DNA of 64,000 nucleotides from Pelecanus crispus. Its lineage: Eukaryota > Chordata > Aves > Pelecaniformes > Pelecanidae. The notes under the pieces were generated by a model, which was not told the DNA's origin, searched no databases, and saw nothing but the letters and a program-made list of their open reading frames with translations. The translations under genes were made by a program, and so were the position numbers. The stretch is from positions 18,055,606 to 18,119,605 of the forward strand of contig NC_134643.1 in assembly GCF_030463565.1 (NCBI RefSeq). The letters are read 5' to 3'. Of the stretch, positions 20,784-33,200 are shown one piece after another (position 1 is the stretch's first letter; each line of letters begins with the position of its first letter).

Positions 20784-23700
20784 TAGCTTGTTTCTCCAGC
20801 ACACAGCGTCTAGCATGGCACATGCATTTCCCACTCCAGTGACTGCATTATGATGCTGATGTCCATCAGGTGTTTCACCTGAGTGTATTTACCAATCATT
20901 CTTTAAAAGGAAGATCTTTTTCTTCCTGAGCTCCTCAGATGCTGTCTTATTCCACATTTGTTGCCTATAAACTTCTCATAGTCCAAGGAAAGATGTTTCT
21001 AGTGGCAGCAATCATTAATTCAGATAAACAGAAATTCTGAATGTGCATAAAGCACTTTTCCAGCCACAGAATCTCACAGTGCTTCAGTCTGTGCAAGTCA
21101 GAAGTGTTGCCCCTTGGTGGGTTAAACGATGGGTGCCAGGCAGAGCGCACCCCAAGCAGGAGTGTGGCAAGAAGAACAAGTTGCAGGCTCGGCTCTGCCT
21201 GGGGCAAGCTTGCTGGAAACGCTTGAAAACACACACATGCTCATGTTGCACCCAAGTTTGGGGTGAGTGACACCCCTGCGAGGACTCACAGCGGCAGCCC
21301 ATGACATCCCCTCAATGGGGCCGCTCTGGCTTTTGACTGACCCTCCACCAGGACCAGCCAGGCTCCATCTCTGCTGGAAGGGTGGCTGCTCTCACCCTGG
21401 ATCTGGCGGAAATACATTGGAGAAAGAGAAATGTAGGGCTTGGGGGGGCCCAGGTGATACGGCAGAAACAGACATCCTGACAGTTGGGTCTCACCTGACT
21501 TTCAACAGGTTGGCATTTATGTTTTATTGATACATTTAACAGAAAACAGGTAATTAGCTGTAAGATAGATCATAAACCAGCAGTAATATAACATAGATCA
21601 TACTTGATGTAACACTGTCAGAAAACCTGTGTACGTAAGCCCACAAGATACCATGCATGGAGAGTAAGCACGAGAGGTTGCTCCCCAGGTGCCGGTCCCA
21701 GGGAACTCCCGAAATTCTGGCAGCAAGTGATCTTTATGGTTTAGTTCACATTCTTCCTTTCCCTGTAAACAATTTGGTCTGGATGTAAACCATCAGGAAA
21801 TGCTATGACGGGACAAACAGGGCTGTGCAGAGGCCATGCCAAGCTTGACTCCAGGGGTGGCCGGGACTTGGGGCGACCTCCACATGGCTGCCTGTTGCCA
21901 GGGCAGGAGGGCACACAGCCACGTGGCTCCTCTGGGCAGGGCTCTTCAGTGGTCTCAGCTCAGGCGCCCCTTCCTAGGACACGCAGCAGTGTCCGGGACG
22001 GGCACTCATCCTCCACACTGGTTTTTACTCTTGTTTTCCCCATGCTTGACTAAAGACCTGTCTGTCCTGAGCAGGAGCAAACCTCCGTGCACATGGCCAC
22101 TTGGTTCTTCTGCAGGTTGAGGTCTGCCATGAAGGGTGGGTGGACTTCAAGCCCTTCTAGGGAAGCAGGGTGCAAAATCAGGAGTAGATCTACAGCAGAT
22201 AATTTTATCTTTTAAATTGTACATGAAAAAAATAACTCAGTGCAGTGACCTCCATGGGTTATGATGAGGTTCATATCAAGGCTACATTAGTCTTTTTCCA
22301 GCTTTCTGTTCCAACTTTCAATCTGCAGTTGATTTTTTTTTAATTGGCAAAACACAGGAATATCCCAGAGATACTTCTGGGATTGCAGTAGGAATCAGGT
22401 AGGGACAGGAGGGCTCAGTATATTATCTTCATTTTTAAAATGTTTTATCAATTCCAGAGCTCAAAATATGTATTTTTTAAAAGCACAGGTCCTGAAGTGC
22501 AGAACCCCTTTTCTGCAGCAAATCCTCTTACCAGGGAACTGTGGAATAAGCCACACCTCAGCTGACTGAGTGGACAATCGATGCTTGAACTTTTAGTCCA
22601 TTTTCTCTTGCCTCTACTTTTAAGGCTCAGTCTAGCTCATCACAGTCAAAATAAATTCCCATTAAACTGCTGTGACATATGCCTATACAGTAGCAGGCAG
22701 CTGCAGGAAGGGCATGCTGTTTGCCTGCTGAATAAGGAGCCTCCAATCGCTACGGTTTGGTGGCTGAATGGGAGCAGAGTCCCATTCCCAATCTGCTCCC
22801 TTTCCCTTGTGCAACACTGGGTCCTCTGGGATCTGCAGAAATGGGATGCGTCTGATTTCCAGCATCAGGACTGTCAGAGAAACTGCTTGTGGAACACTGC
22901 AAGGGTAACACCCGTAGTGGTGTATTTAAAAGCCACATCTTTTCTGCTAACTGGACCACTGCAGGAGACACAGGTTTCCTTTCTTCATTTCTCCTTTGAT
23001 ACTAAGGCCATTAATTTCCCAACTGCTTTCTGTGGCAGTCCTAGCTTATGCCAGTCTTGCCTTTCCTGGATCAGCCCTTCCCTTGGCTGGCACAAGTGTC
23101 TGTATGACAGTGACAGATCAGAGCAGCCACCAGAACTGGATTAAAATGAAGCTTGCAAGAAAAGAAAAAAAAAAAAAAGTTCAATTTAACCTGGATGAGT
23201 TCCTCAGTCCTGTGCTCCACATTGTCCGGGCAAGTAAAAAAATGATACCCCAGGAGAGTGAAGAGCAAATGATGTGTGAAATGACAGCCTAAACTATAAA
23301 TGGATGGAGATGACCAGTCTCAGTCACCTGGCTTTAGACAATACAAAAATCCTCTTTAAGTCTTCAAGTATTTTTATAGCCTTAAATCGCCATTTCTCCT
23401 CTCTCTGAAACAATCTCCAAAAATGGAGAGTGGCAACAGTGGCAGAAGAAAATGAGACCAGTTCTGTGAGTATGGGGCCAGCAGCTCTCGTCCGAGCGCC
23501 CAGCCTCGTCACCAGCTCCCCGAGCTGCCAGCCAGCCCTTCCATCCCTACATTCCCCTTCTGCATCATCCGCTGTCTGATTTCTGCTAGGAGAGGGGCCA
23601 AGGATGGTGGCTATAGGCCCACTGCAGGTACATTTTCATCTTTGGTATCCGATTGAAAAACAAAAGGAAGGGCTAAGCTGTCACCTCTAAAGCATCCTGG

Positions 23701-25294
23701 CCAAGTGGTCCAGGTTACCAGTGCTACTGAGTGCAGGTACTGCTGTGGGGAGCTGCTCGTGGGCACTGACACCTGGGGACCCGGCTTTTGCTCCCTCTGA
23801 AAGGTATCGCCAGGGATTCCTGCTGGCATTACAGTATGAAACATGTCTGGAATGTGCTGTCACTGAGAAAAGTACAGGACAAAAGCCCCTTTTCGGGTGT
23901 GCGGTGTTCAAACTCCAAGCTGCAGCAGGGGGATGGGAGCAGCCCATAAGCAACTTGACCTTCGCTCTTGCAGAGAGACCACGGGGGACCCCGTGCTGCT
24001 CTTGGGTTTCTGAGGTGCTCTTGGTTGAGCAAGTCTACACGGCCCTTTCCTCAGACCAACTGGAAAATGACTGCAACAGTGTTATGAAAACAAGAAGTGA
24101 ATCTTCTGGAGCTGCAGAGTCCTACGGCTCCAAAAGCAACATAAATTTGCCCTATCACTCTCAAAGTGTAAAGAAACAGGATAGAGCTAAATGTAAGGGG
24201 AAGTGAGAGATGTATTGCAAGGTTGTTATTTTGGGGTATGAATTTACCTTTACCTAAAAACCAAGGTCTTGGAGTTTGGGGAGAGCCTGCACTTAGTTCT
24301 GGATCCTGTGTCTTTGCTGCCCTTTTTATTTACAGAATATACTGCAGAAAACAGTAGCTATTTTAAAGACATGACTATTTTTTATCTGAGTGCTGCTGCC
24401 TACCAGAGATTTTGATTTTTTTTTAAATGTTGGCTAATTTTGTATTTTGAGTAGGAAGCTTCACCTTCATACCAATTCTACACATTCTTCTTCTGCTATC
24501 CAGCAGTTTGGGCAAGATAAACCTGCAACCGAGACATCCCTCCAATAATCTCTATGGCTTTTATCAGGATTTTATTATTGCTCACCTTTCTGTGGACTTT
24601 GAGAAGACATGGGGAGTATCTGAAGTAGTTTAGAATTATTTAATCTTGAAAATATCACTGTGATGCAGGCAAGTGTCCCTATATATCCACCCAGCCCCAG
24701 TTTTTGATTTTGTTTTCTAACCAGTGAATAAAGCAGGGAAGGCAGGGCCAGGTGAGCTGCCCACAGCGATCTCTGCGGGGAGCCTGCCTCTCCCCCGGAC
24801 TGTGCTAACCACCTCCGCTCCTGCTCCAGATGCCTCGCCAAATCCTCAGTCCCCTCCCAACACCTCTGTGCTGTTTGTCCTGCACCACCCCAGCGCTCGC
24901 AGGAGAGGGGACCCCCTTGGGCACCACCCCATCTCGCCCATGCTTACAGTGGAAGGGAGCGCCCAGGCAGTGTCGAGGGAGGAAAAGTCTCGGAAAAGCA
25001 GCAGAATTAGCAACATCTTGCACATGAAAGCAAGTCCTAAAGCAGGCAAAGCAGCAGCCGGGGAAGGTAGCGACCCAGCCCCAACATCCCCGCCTTGTCT
25101 GTCCATCCACCTCGGCACAAGGTGGGAGGCAGCAGGCAGCTCCGTGCCGGCACCCTCAGCCTGCTCGATGGCTCAGCCATCAGGAGCGACGAGGAGGAAC
25201 AGTGCTTGGAACCATCCCGGGCATCTGCCTGCCTGCCAGGCTTGCTCTTTAAAACAGGCTGTCAAGCACAGATAGCTGTTGAATCAATACGGAC
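20784..25294. other. Single-copy DNA, GC-richer to the right, no confirmed exon
   Basis: This is unique sequence with several chance open frames of 90-190 codons (22581-23144, 23721-24206, 24724-25275). None shows a recognisable domain, and frames on the opposite strand are equally open. An A16 run lies at 23163-23178. The right part (24760-25600) is GC-rich and adjoins the H2B gene. It may include sequence beyond the 3' end of the H2B transcript. Confidence 0.45.
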
Positions 25295-25300
25295 TTTATT
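25295..25300 (-). terminator. AATAAA poly(A) signal downstream of H2B
   Basis: TTTATT on the plus strand reads AATAAA on the minus strand, about 530 bases past the H2B stop codon. A GT/T-rich stretch (TGTGCTTGACAG and CTGTTTT) follows it on the minus strand. I infer it as the end of a polyadenylated H2B mRNA because no histone stem-loop is visible nearer the stop. No transcript was available. Confidence 0.4.
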
Positions 25301-25827
25301 CTACAGCCCGTGCCTGGTAGCTGTCAACGCTCCTTCTGCTGGCACGGGGTGGGCTGTGCCGCTGTACAGCAGGACAGATCTGGGCTACAAGGGAGAGGAT
25401 ACCAGCGCTGAGTCCTCAGTGCCCGTCTTGGATGACTGTGAGAAAGCAGCCAAACAGGAAGACCTCAGAGACACTGTCTCTGTGTTGCCATTGCCAGTCT
25501 CCCCTGCCAGCGCCAAACATGCATGTTTGCCAAGCACAGAGGAGAGTTTGGATATACTGCAGTCGGTCAGTCCTTCGGATGAGATGTGAAAGCAGAGGCC
25601 TCCTCCACCAGCCCCGCAGAACCCGTCGGACATCCCGAACAGACTATGAAAATCAGCCGACATCCAGATCACCGTCTCCCCTTCCACCAGACAGCTTCTC
25701 ATGCCCATCCCAAGGCTGTAAATTGCTGTGGATAATAGCTGTGAGGTTTATCCGGACCGCGGCTGCCTACCGGTGCTTGTGCGGAGGGTCCGGTGCTCGA
25801 TGGTCCTGTTGGAGAGGCGGCGTCTGG

Positions 25828-26319
<492 letters not shown>

Positions 26320-27092
26320 TCACAGACAAGCGGCATCCCTGAATCTGAGACAAACACCCTCGCGCAAGCACTTTTGAACTGCCAGTGAGAACTGCTCTGG
26401 TTTGTGTCTTTTTGTTGTTTTCTGACTAAATCCCCGTAACACCGGCCTTGTAAACATCGCTGAACCTAGCTGGTTCTAGCAGGCCTAGCTGGCATCTACT
26501 TACTAAATATGGGCTGGGGGTGAACATATTTCCAAGAAGAACATTACAGTTCCAAAGAAAACATTAACTGCAGCATGGATTAAATTAAATCTTTCTGGAA
26601 TGGGCTGGAGACTGTTGCAAGCTGGTGACTGAAGCCACCTTTATGAGAGACTGGTAAAAATGATTTGATATGGTTATTACAATCTCCAATAGACCCTTTG
26701 GTTTTCTGCATGTAGGTAAAAGTTTATTTTGAGAGTGCTTGCATTTCTGTGGCTACTGCTTTACACCATGTATTCCAGTGGAACATAAAAATTATACAGT
26801 TTTAAGCTAGTTAGCTGAGCTACTGGAATCTCTCCATATTCACATTAGCTAGCAAAAATACCAGAGTAGAAAAGCTCAGAGGAGGTGGCAGGCATCACCT
26901 GACAGAGAAACAGTAATGTGGACAGAAGGCAAAAATCAAAGTGCTTTTGGGCTACGTGTCAATGGAGAGAAGCTACATGGACTGAAACTGTTTCCTGCTA
27001 TTTGGTGCCTTTTGCTTTCAGGAGAGCAGACCTCCACTGGGCCATTTACATCAAAGATGCCTGATCCTCTCTCCGAGTTTCTCTTCATTAGG

Positions 27093-27137
27093 CCCCAACC
27101 TGCAGAGCCCCAACCTGCAGAGCCCCAACCTGCAGCT
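27093..27137. repeat. Three tandem copies of a 15-bp unit
   Basis: CCCCAACCTGCAGAG occurs three times head to tail at 27093-27107, 27108-27122 and 27123-27137, the last ending in CT rather than AG. In one plus-strand frame it would read as PQPAE repeats. That frame (26916-27164) has no other sign of being coding, so I treat it as a minisatellite. Confidence 0.9.
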
Positions 27138-29768
27138 GACTGCTGTCATCCAGAAGCGCCGTAACAGAAAGATAGTATGTAAACCTGTCATAAACCTGGG
27201 TGCTTCCCCTACACGACGAATTTACCTGTTTTACTACGTGCATCAACAGAATAACTCTGTTGTAACTGTAAACAGTTTTGTGTTTCAGAGGACACTTTGA
27301 GGGCTCCCTTGAAAGGCAAGGCTTCTCCAGGCTTTGCTGGAGGATCAGCTTCCAGCATCACCCCAGGGCTTGGGCTTTTACTGCTCTGTGCCTCCTTTGA
27401 AGATGACCTATGAATTACAGTCTGTTGGCCAAGAGAGACTAGAAGAGGAAAAAGAGCTTCAGGGCTGATGGCACATGGGAAAATGGATAGAAGTAAACAG
27501 AAGAGAGAAATCTTGGATGCAACATATGGTCTGCACACACAGAGCATCAGAGAGCGACCTAAATGGTGCCTGTGCCAAAGCGATGGCTGCATGCTCAGCC
27601 CTGCCTCTCCTCCTTCAGAAGGAATGAGATGCCACCCTCCATCCTGCCCTGGTTTCTCCACTATTGTCCGCATCTGCAGTCAAAGACAGACACAGCAGCT
27701 GTCTTGCAACCAAGTCTTTAAAAAGTTCCTGATTGCTCCTTGTGGGAACAGATGACTTCCATGCCGTGGCTGGACTTACATGCCCATGTCTCGGTGGATA
27801 CCAGCTCCTGCTTCCAGACTGTGTGAGAAACCTCCACAGCTCCAAACCCTTGGTACGTGAGATGCTGCTTTCCACCTGCACCAAGCACCCAGGCTGCTGC
27901 CGGCTGCTTTACCCTACAAGGCACCAAGGCTGGGCTCCAGCAGCTTCATGGCCTGGCAGGTGATGGGCAAAGGGCAACACCGAGCATTTCAAGTGGGGGT
28001 ATGCCCAGCTGCAAGGGCAGGCTGGCACTGCTCAGGATGCTAGGGAGCGGGGAGGCAACGTCTCCACCACAGCCCTCCAAAATGCTTGCCTGGCTAGAAG
28101 CGAAAGTTGGCACCAATGTCCTCAGCATTCAGTTTTTGCTCAAGCAAAGCAATTTCTTCCTTGCTATTAACGGGAGTTTTGCCTTTGTGAGGCCCAAGAG
28201 ACCTGTTCAACTTGCCTTTGCTTCATCTTGCAAAAAGAAGTATTTTATCACTCCAAAATGGGATACTGTCTAACTAGGTGGAAAAGGCCAGCATACAGGA
28301 AAACTTCATGTAACAGGCTGCAAGCGCACCACTAACTCCTCCCTGCACCAGTACCTCAAACTGCTCGTGACTAAAGCATACAAATATTAAAACCAAAACC
28401 ACCAAAACTGGGTAAATATGTACAAATCCCTCTCAAATCCCTGGAATAACTAGCAATCTAACATCAGGTGTGGAGGATAGGAAGAAAAAGAAAAGAAAAA
28501 ACCAAACAAATTTTTTGAAAGCTGTTGATGCTTTCTTCTAGTTGGCTTTGGTTTATGAAAATGAGTATCTCTTCTTCGTTTCAGGAAACCTGTAGTTGTA
28601 ATGTATACTACCTGGCAATCATAAATTAACATATTTTGCTGACTTTTTGAAGTTAAAGGAAAAGTAGTTGCAAAGAAAGAGGAAGGGAATGGGCATGTTC
28701 TGAGAGTAGTTCTCCTGCAGGTGAACTCCCCCCCTGGCAAAGCTTCATGGCCCCGTAAGCTGATGTAGATGGAAAACCACAGACAAAGAACATGCCCAGA
28801 GACATGTGGGAAGCTCAGAGAAAAGTGGACACTAAGACTTGGCATGGCAAAATGCTCAGTTTGAGCATATGGAAATCAGTGTCACAGAAATGCCAGAAAT
28901 ACGCGGCTGGAAGGAGCCTCCAGAGCTCCATGCTTTGCTTTGAGGGTACCCAGGCGCACCCTCCTAGATCAATTTCTTACCTTTTCTTTAAAATCTCCGA
29001 AGACATGATTTTCACTGAACTATGTGCTTGACTCTTCTATCTCATACCCTTTATTAATTTTTCCAGGCGTTCTTCCTGGAGGCATAGCAGGCATTTGGAA
29101 GGGCAGGTGCTGGACTGCCCCAAAAGTCCCGGGAACCCTTCAAAACTCTGATACCTGCCCCCTTAAGCACCACATTTTCTTCCTCTAGTGAAACCACAAT
29201 TTTTCTTCCTTTCTTTCTCTACTTGGTAAACAATATCAGGAAAAGAAATCCCCTATCGCTCTTGTTTGCAGACTCAAAAATACGTCTTTTCAATGGAAAG
29301 GCATTTTTCCAAGAGAAGTAATAACTGTGCACTTGCTTCTTTTTCTCATGAGCTAACTTCCTGATGGAAAAACACAACTGAAAAATGTAAATTACTATTT
29401 CTTAGGCTTTTTAAAAAGTGTGTCCTTCTAAAATATGTATTAATTGTTAAGCGCACTTGTACTGTGGCTTTTAAAAAACGAATGCAGAGCCAAACAGGCA
29501 CCAGAGTGATTTCATATGTCTCCAGAAAAGGTCACACCTACACGACATCTCCACCCATTTGACCGGCTAGTGCTCTTGGGTAGTGCAGCCAGGATCTCGC
29601 TCTTCTCCCAGGTATGGCTGAGATGAGGGAAGCAATGATGCTAAAGTTCAGAGATTAGCACAAAAGCTTTGGTGTCCTTGCTTCCCTCCACCCATTTCTT
29701 TGCAGCCTACTATTTAACAGGTAAATAACACCGCCTTTGGTAACAGGTTATCCTCCTACCAGTTTGTT

Positions 29769-29826
29769 TGAGCAGTGCCTAGCACAAAGAGCCTGACTGC
29801 ATTTGTTAGGTGCTAAACAAATATGT
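29769..29826 (+). mobile_element. Ancient amniote retroposon tail (L2/MIR-type), diverged
   Basis: GCAGTGCCTAGCACAAAGAG, then GCCTGA, TAGGTGCTAAACAAATA and TCAATAAT match in order the well-known old amniote repeat ending that reads about 'GCGCCTAGCACAATGGGGCC...TAGGCGCTA...ACAAATAA'. That type ends many old L2/MIR-like elements. The family name is uncertain and only the last 60 bases are recognisable. Confidence 0.4.
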
Positions 29827-30117
29827 CAATAATGGCCAACAGTATCACCAACCCTTCCGCCAACAGTGTAATGCATTCCACAGGCAGGTGCTGCTCTTGT
29901 ATGAAGATAAAAGTAGTGGGATTACTCCCAAAGCGTCCATGTGGAGAGTTTGTTGAGGTGACCTTTAGATGACCTTTAAAAATGGGTGTGTTTGGATGAA
30001 AACAGTTGCATTTCTTTCTTTTTCCTTTAAATAAAGGAGGAAACTGGAAGAGGTTAATAATTATTAGTTTTTGCATTTGGAAGTGTTGCCATCATGACTG
30101 ACTTCTCTACTGTGAGT

Positions 30118-30295
30118 GTGACTGAGCACTGGCACAGGTTGCTCAGAGAAGTTGTAGGGTCTCCATCCTTGGAGATACTCAAAACCCAACTGGACATGGC
30201 CCTGAGCAACCCACAGCGGCCAACTCTGCTCTGAGCATGGGCTGGACTAGATGGTCTCCAGAGGCACCTCCAGCCTCAGCCATTCTGTGACTCTT
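30118..30295 (+). mobile_element. Old CR1 LINE 3' fragment, plus strand
   Basis: The end-of-pol phrase (GAGCACTGGCACAGGTTGCT, then GGTCTCCATCCTTGGAGATA) and the CR1 3' UTR (GGACTAGATGGTCTCCAGAG, then GCCATTCTGTGAC) show a diverged CR1. It is related to the fragment at 1-178 and the one at 46678-47197. It is truncated at both ends and non-coding. Confidence 0.85.
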
Positions 30296-33200
30296 GGAGA
30301 CTGAACTGGGGTACCTCTTGCCTAGAACATGCTTTATGAGCCGCGTTCCCCCGACGGACACTTCCTGAGGGATACTGCAGCCAGAGACTCCCACAAGGAC
30401 CCCTAAGGAGGGGAGATGGTGCTCATCTCCAGGTCCAAGCCACCCAGGTCCCTGGTCCACAGGGTATGGCCATGCAAGAGGAGGCACTCACTCTCAAGCA
30501 GCATGGTGACATTTGGAAGGTTTCAGGTTTTTGAGAAAACATCTTTGGATGCATATTTTTCGTTACAGCTTTGTATGCTCTGAGTCAATCAGTTATCAGT
30601 GCCGGCATTTTTTTCCTTCCTCAGAAAACCACCAACAAAACCAACCACAGTATTTTTTCTTATGGGCTCCAAGCAGCAGCCTGCCTGCTGCTAGAAACCA
30701 GAATGGTGTGGAGTGACAGACACGTCTTCCTTTGTGTTGACACCCCTTTCTTCAGCATCATTAAAAGGAAAATGAACTGAAAACATATTCAAAGATACAA
30801 ATCACCGCAGTCTCTCAGATCTGAGATTGGAGAGGAGCCCTGCTGAGAAATCCCATGCGAAGCCTGATCCTGTCTCTGTTTTCCCTAGGCCTGACATATT
30901 GATGGAGAGAGAGAGAGGCAAGAAAGCTCCCGAAGCATTTTTGTTCATTTTTGTCCTTGCTGCTGAGTCTGTAGGACCAGTGCCAAGTTGGTGCCAGCGG
31001 TGTGCATGGGTGACCATAGGTGGACTATTAGCTGGCCTTTTGGACCCCTCCTCATGCAGGGGTGGAAACAGGACTTGGATTTTTCCTTCTTTTTCCTATT
31101 AAAAGCTGTCATGCTGTGATGAGCTCTGTGGCATCTGCTCTAAATCTCCATGCCCACCAGCCTGCTCCCTTGCTATAATTTCCTAATCAACCATAAAAGT
31201 TACATTTCTAGAATCGGCACTTTGTTCTTAGGAGGTTTTGGTGAAAAATTAAACATTTCTAGGCAAAGCTCAAGCCCTCATCTTTTGGACATCCGATATT
31301 CTGATATTTGCCAATCTTCTGATGATCTACTTTAATCCTTGCTAGAGTAAATGAGAGCCAATGGGCACTTGCTGTTTATTCTGCCCCTTAAATATGAATG
31401 TCCTGTTAGTTCTAATTATTGTCCCTTTCCTTAGTTTCTCTTGCTGTATAAAATACAGAAAACTTGGCTTTAATCCTACATGTCAAGAAACGTAAAGTTA
31501 AATTAGCTGCTGCTTTTTGTTTTACTCTCTAAAACCAAAGAAGGGCAACAAATTAGGGAATGTTTCCACCAAAAGGAAAAGGCTTTCTAATGGCTTCATC
31601 TGCTCCAAAATGCTTGTAAGAGCACAGACAGCAGATCTGGTAAAAACAGTTTACAAATTACCAGATGTCAGCAAATGACTGTTGTTCCAACAGCGTACTT
31701 CTGCAGACTGCGAATCCCCTCCCTTTCATAATGTACAGCGATCTACCTGGAAGTTATTAAACAAGAATTTGCTCATCCAACAGGTGCCATTAAGTAGTAA
31801 TAACTGAGAAAACAAGCAGATATTTTATGGTTATTTGGTAGCAAGCTCTGCCTTAGGTAGTAAAGCAGAGCAGAAGCATGATGAGTCACCATGAGACATC
31901 AGTGATGCTGCCTCATGTGCAAAAACTGATAGTCATATTTTGGACTGGAAAGAATTTTTCTCTCGGTATGTTGTCTAGCATGTGATGATGAGGTGATATT
32001 CGCTTTCTTCTGAAGTAACGAGATGGAGAATTTCCTAGAAGAAGGTAAACTAATCTGAAATGCCTGATTTCTTCCAATGGTGGAGGGGCACAGAGATCGG
32101 TTTTGGGATCCCAGGTCTCTTCCCAGGTAATCCAGTATCAATAATAAGGCCCCATCCCCAATCCCACATGCTCTGCTGCATTTTATATGATTGCTCCTGT
32201 AAAGTTATCATTTAAATGGCTAACTTTTAACCTTGGATACACACATGCAATTCTTCTAGTGAAGAAATTCATGCTTGTGTATTGGACCATGAAAATATGT
32301 TAAAACTGAAGATGCCCCCTCCTCCTTAACATAGAAAGAAATGCTACAAAATCACTCCCTGACACAGATACACTATGTTCAAAGTGATCTTTAGATTTCT
32401 TTAGAAGAAATACAAGCAGAACAGAGCACTGAGATACACTGGCATCCTAGCTCTTTGTCTGATCCTTATCATTGCTTGTGTGAACACATTGCCTGGGAAT
32501 TCAGTTCCGCATACTCCCTACACTAATATTTTCTTTTCTCTTCTTTTCTTTTCTAGCATTTCCATTTATGATTTCAGAAAACACATTTTGAATCAGCAGC
32601 AACAGCTGTAATTTCTTGTGCTCCCTCTGCCCAAGCTGCAAATACTTCTCAGGGTTGTGGGGGTATCAATCAGAGATGCTTATGCCAAAGTAAGGACCAG
32701 GACCCTAGATCAGAGCTCTCTGCAAAGAAGATACATTGAATTTTTAAAGAAAAGAAAATCTAAGCAGAGCAACATAGACACACAGTGCTGCAAGAAGAAT
32801 GACTGTCAGGAGGCCAAATACTCCTGTCCTTACTCTGATTAAAGGAGTGCCTGAAGTCAATGGGGGTTTAGCCTGGGTCTGAAACCACAAATACAATGTT
32901 TAGAGATGCTTAGCACCAGCGGCCGACATTGATTTCCACTGGAATCCAGGAGGCTCAGTACTTTATAAAAATCAGACTCTACATTTTATCAGGGTTTTGT
33001 TATTGTGAATAAATAACTGAGTACTTAAAGAAGCTTTAGCATGACTTTTATCTGCTCTTTATAAGAGCACTCCTTAGCTACCTGCTTTGGAATCTCTCTG
33101 ATCTACACGCTTGACCAACAGGACCTAATAAATGCAAAGAGGAGAAATGATGTTTTCTGTAGATCAATACCCACTAAATGTTTAAGAGAGTACACCCAGT

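Noticed and set aside
19869..20842. Plus-strand frames antisense to CR1 (such as the 262-codon frame from 20054)
   Set aside because: The same antisense frame appears at every CR1 copy (for example 5096 and 16874), so it is a property of the CR1 sequence and not a gene.
22581..23144. 187-codon plus-strand frame starting with a hydrophobic stretch (MLELLVHFLLPLLL)
   Set aside because: It looks signal-peptide-like at the start, but the rest has no domain, no cysteine pattern and no splice context. An ORF of this length is expected about once by chance in a window this size.
23721..24206. 161-codon plus-strand frame
   Set aside because: The opposite strand is open over the same stretch, no family is recognisable and composition is ordinary.
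24724..25589. Two overlapping Ser/Pro/Ala-rich plus-strand frames (183 and 164 codons)
   Set aside because: They are in different frames in a GC-rich stretch, and minus-strand frames are open too. This fits composition rather than coding, and the region may be H2B 3' UTR and flank.
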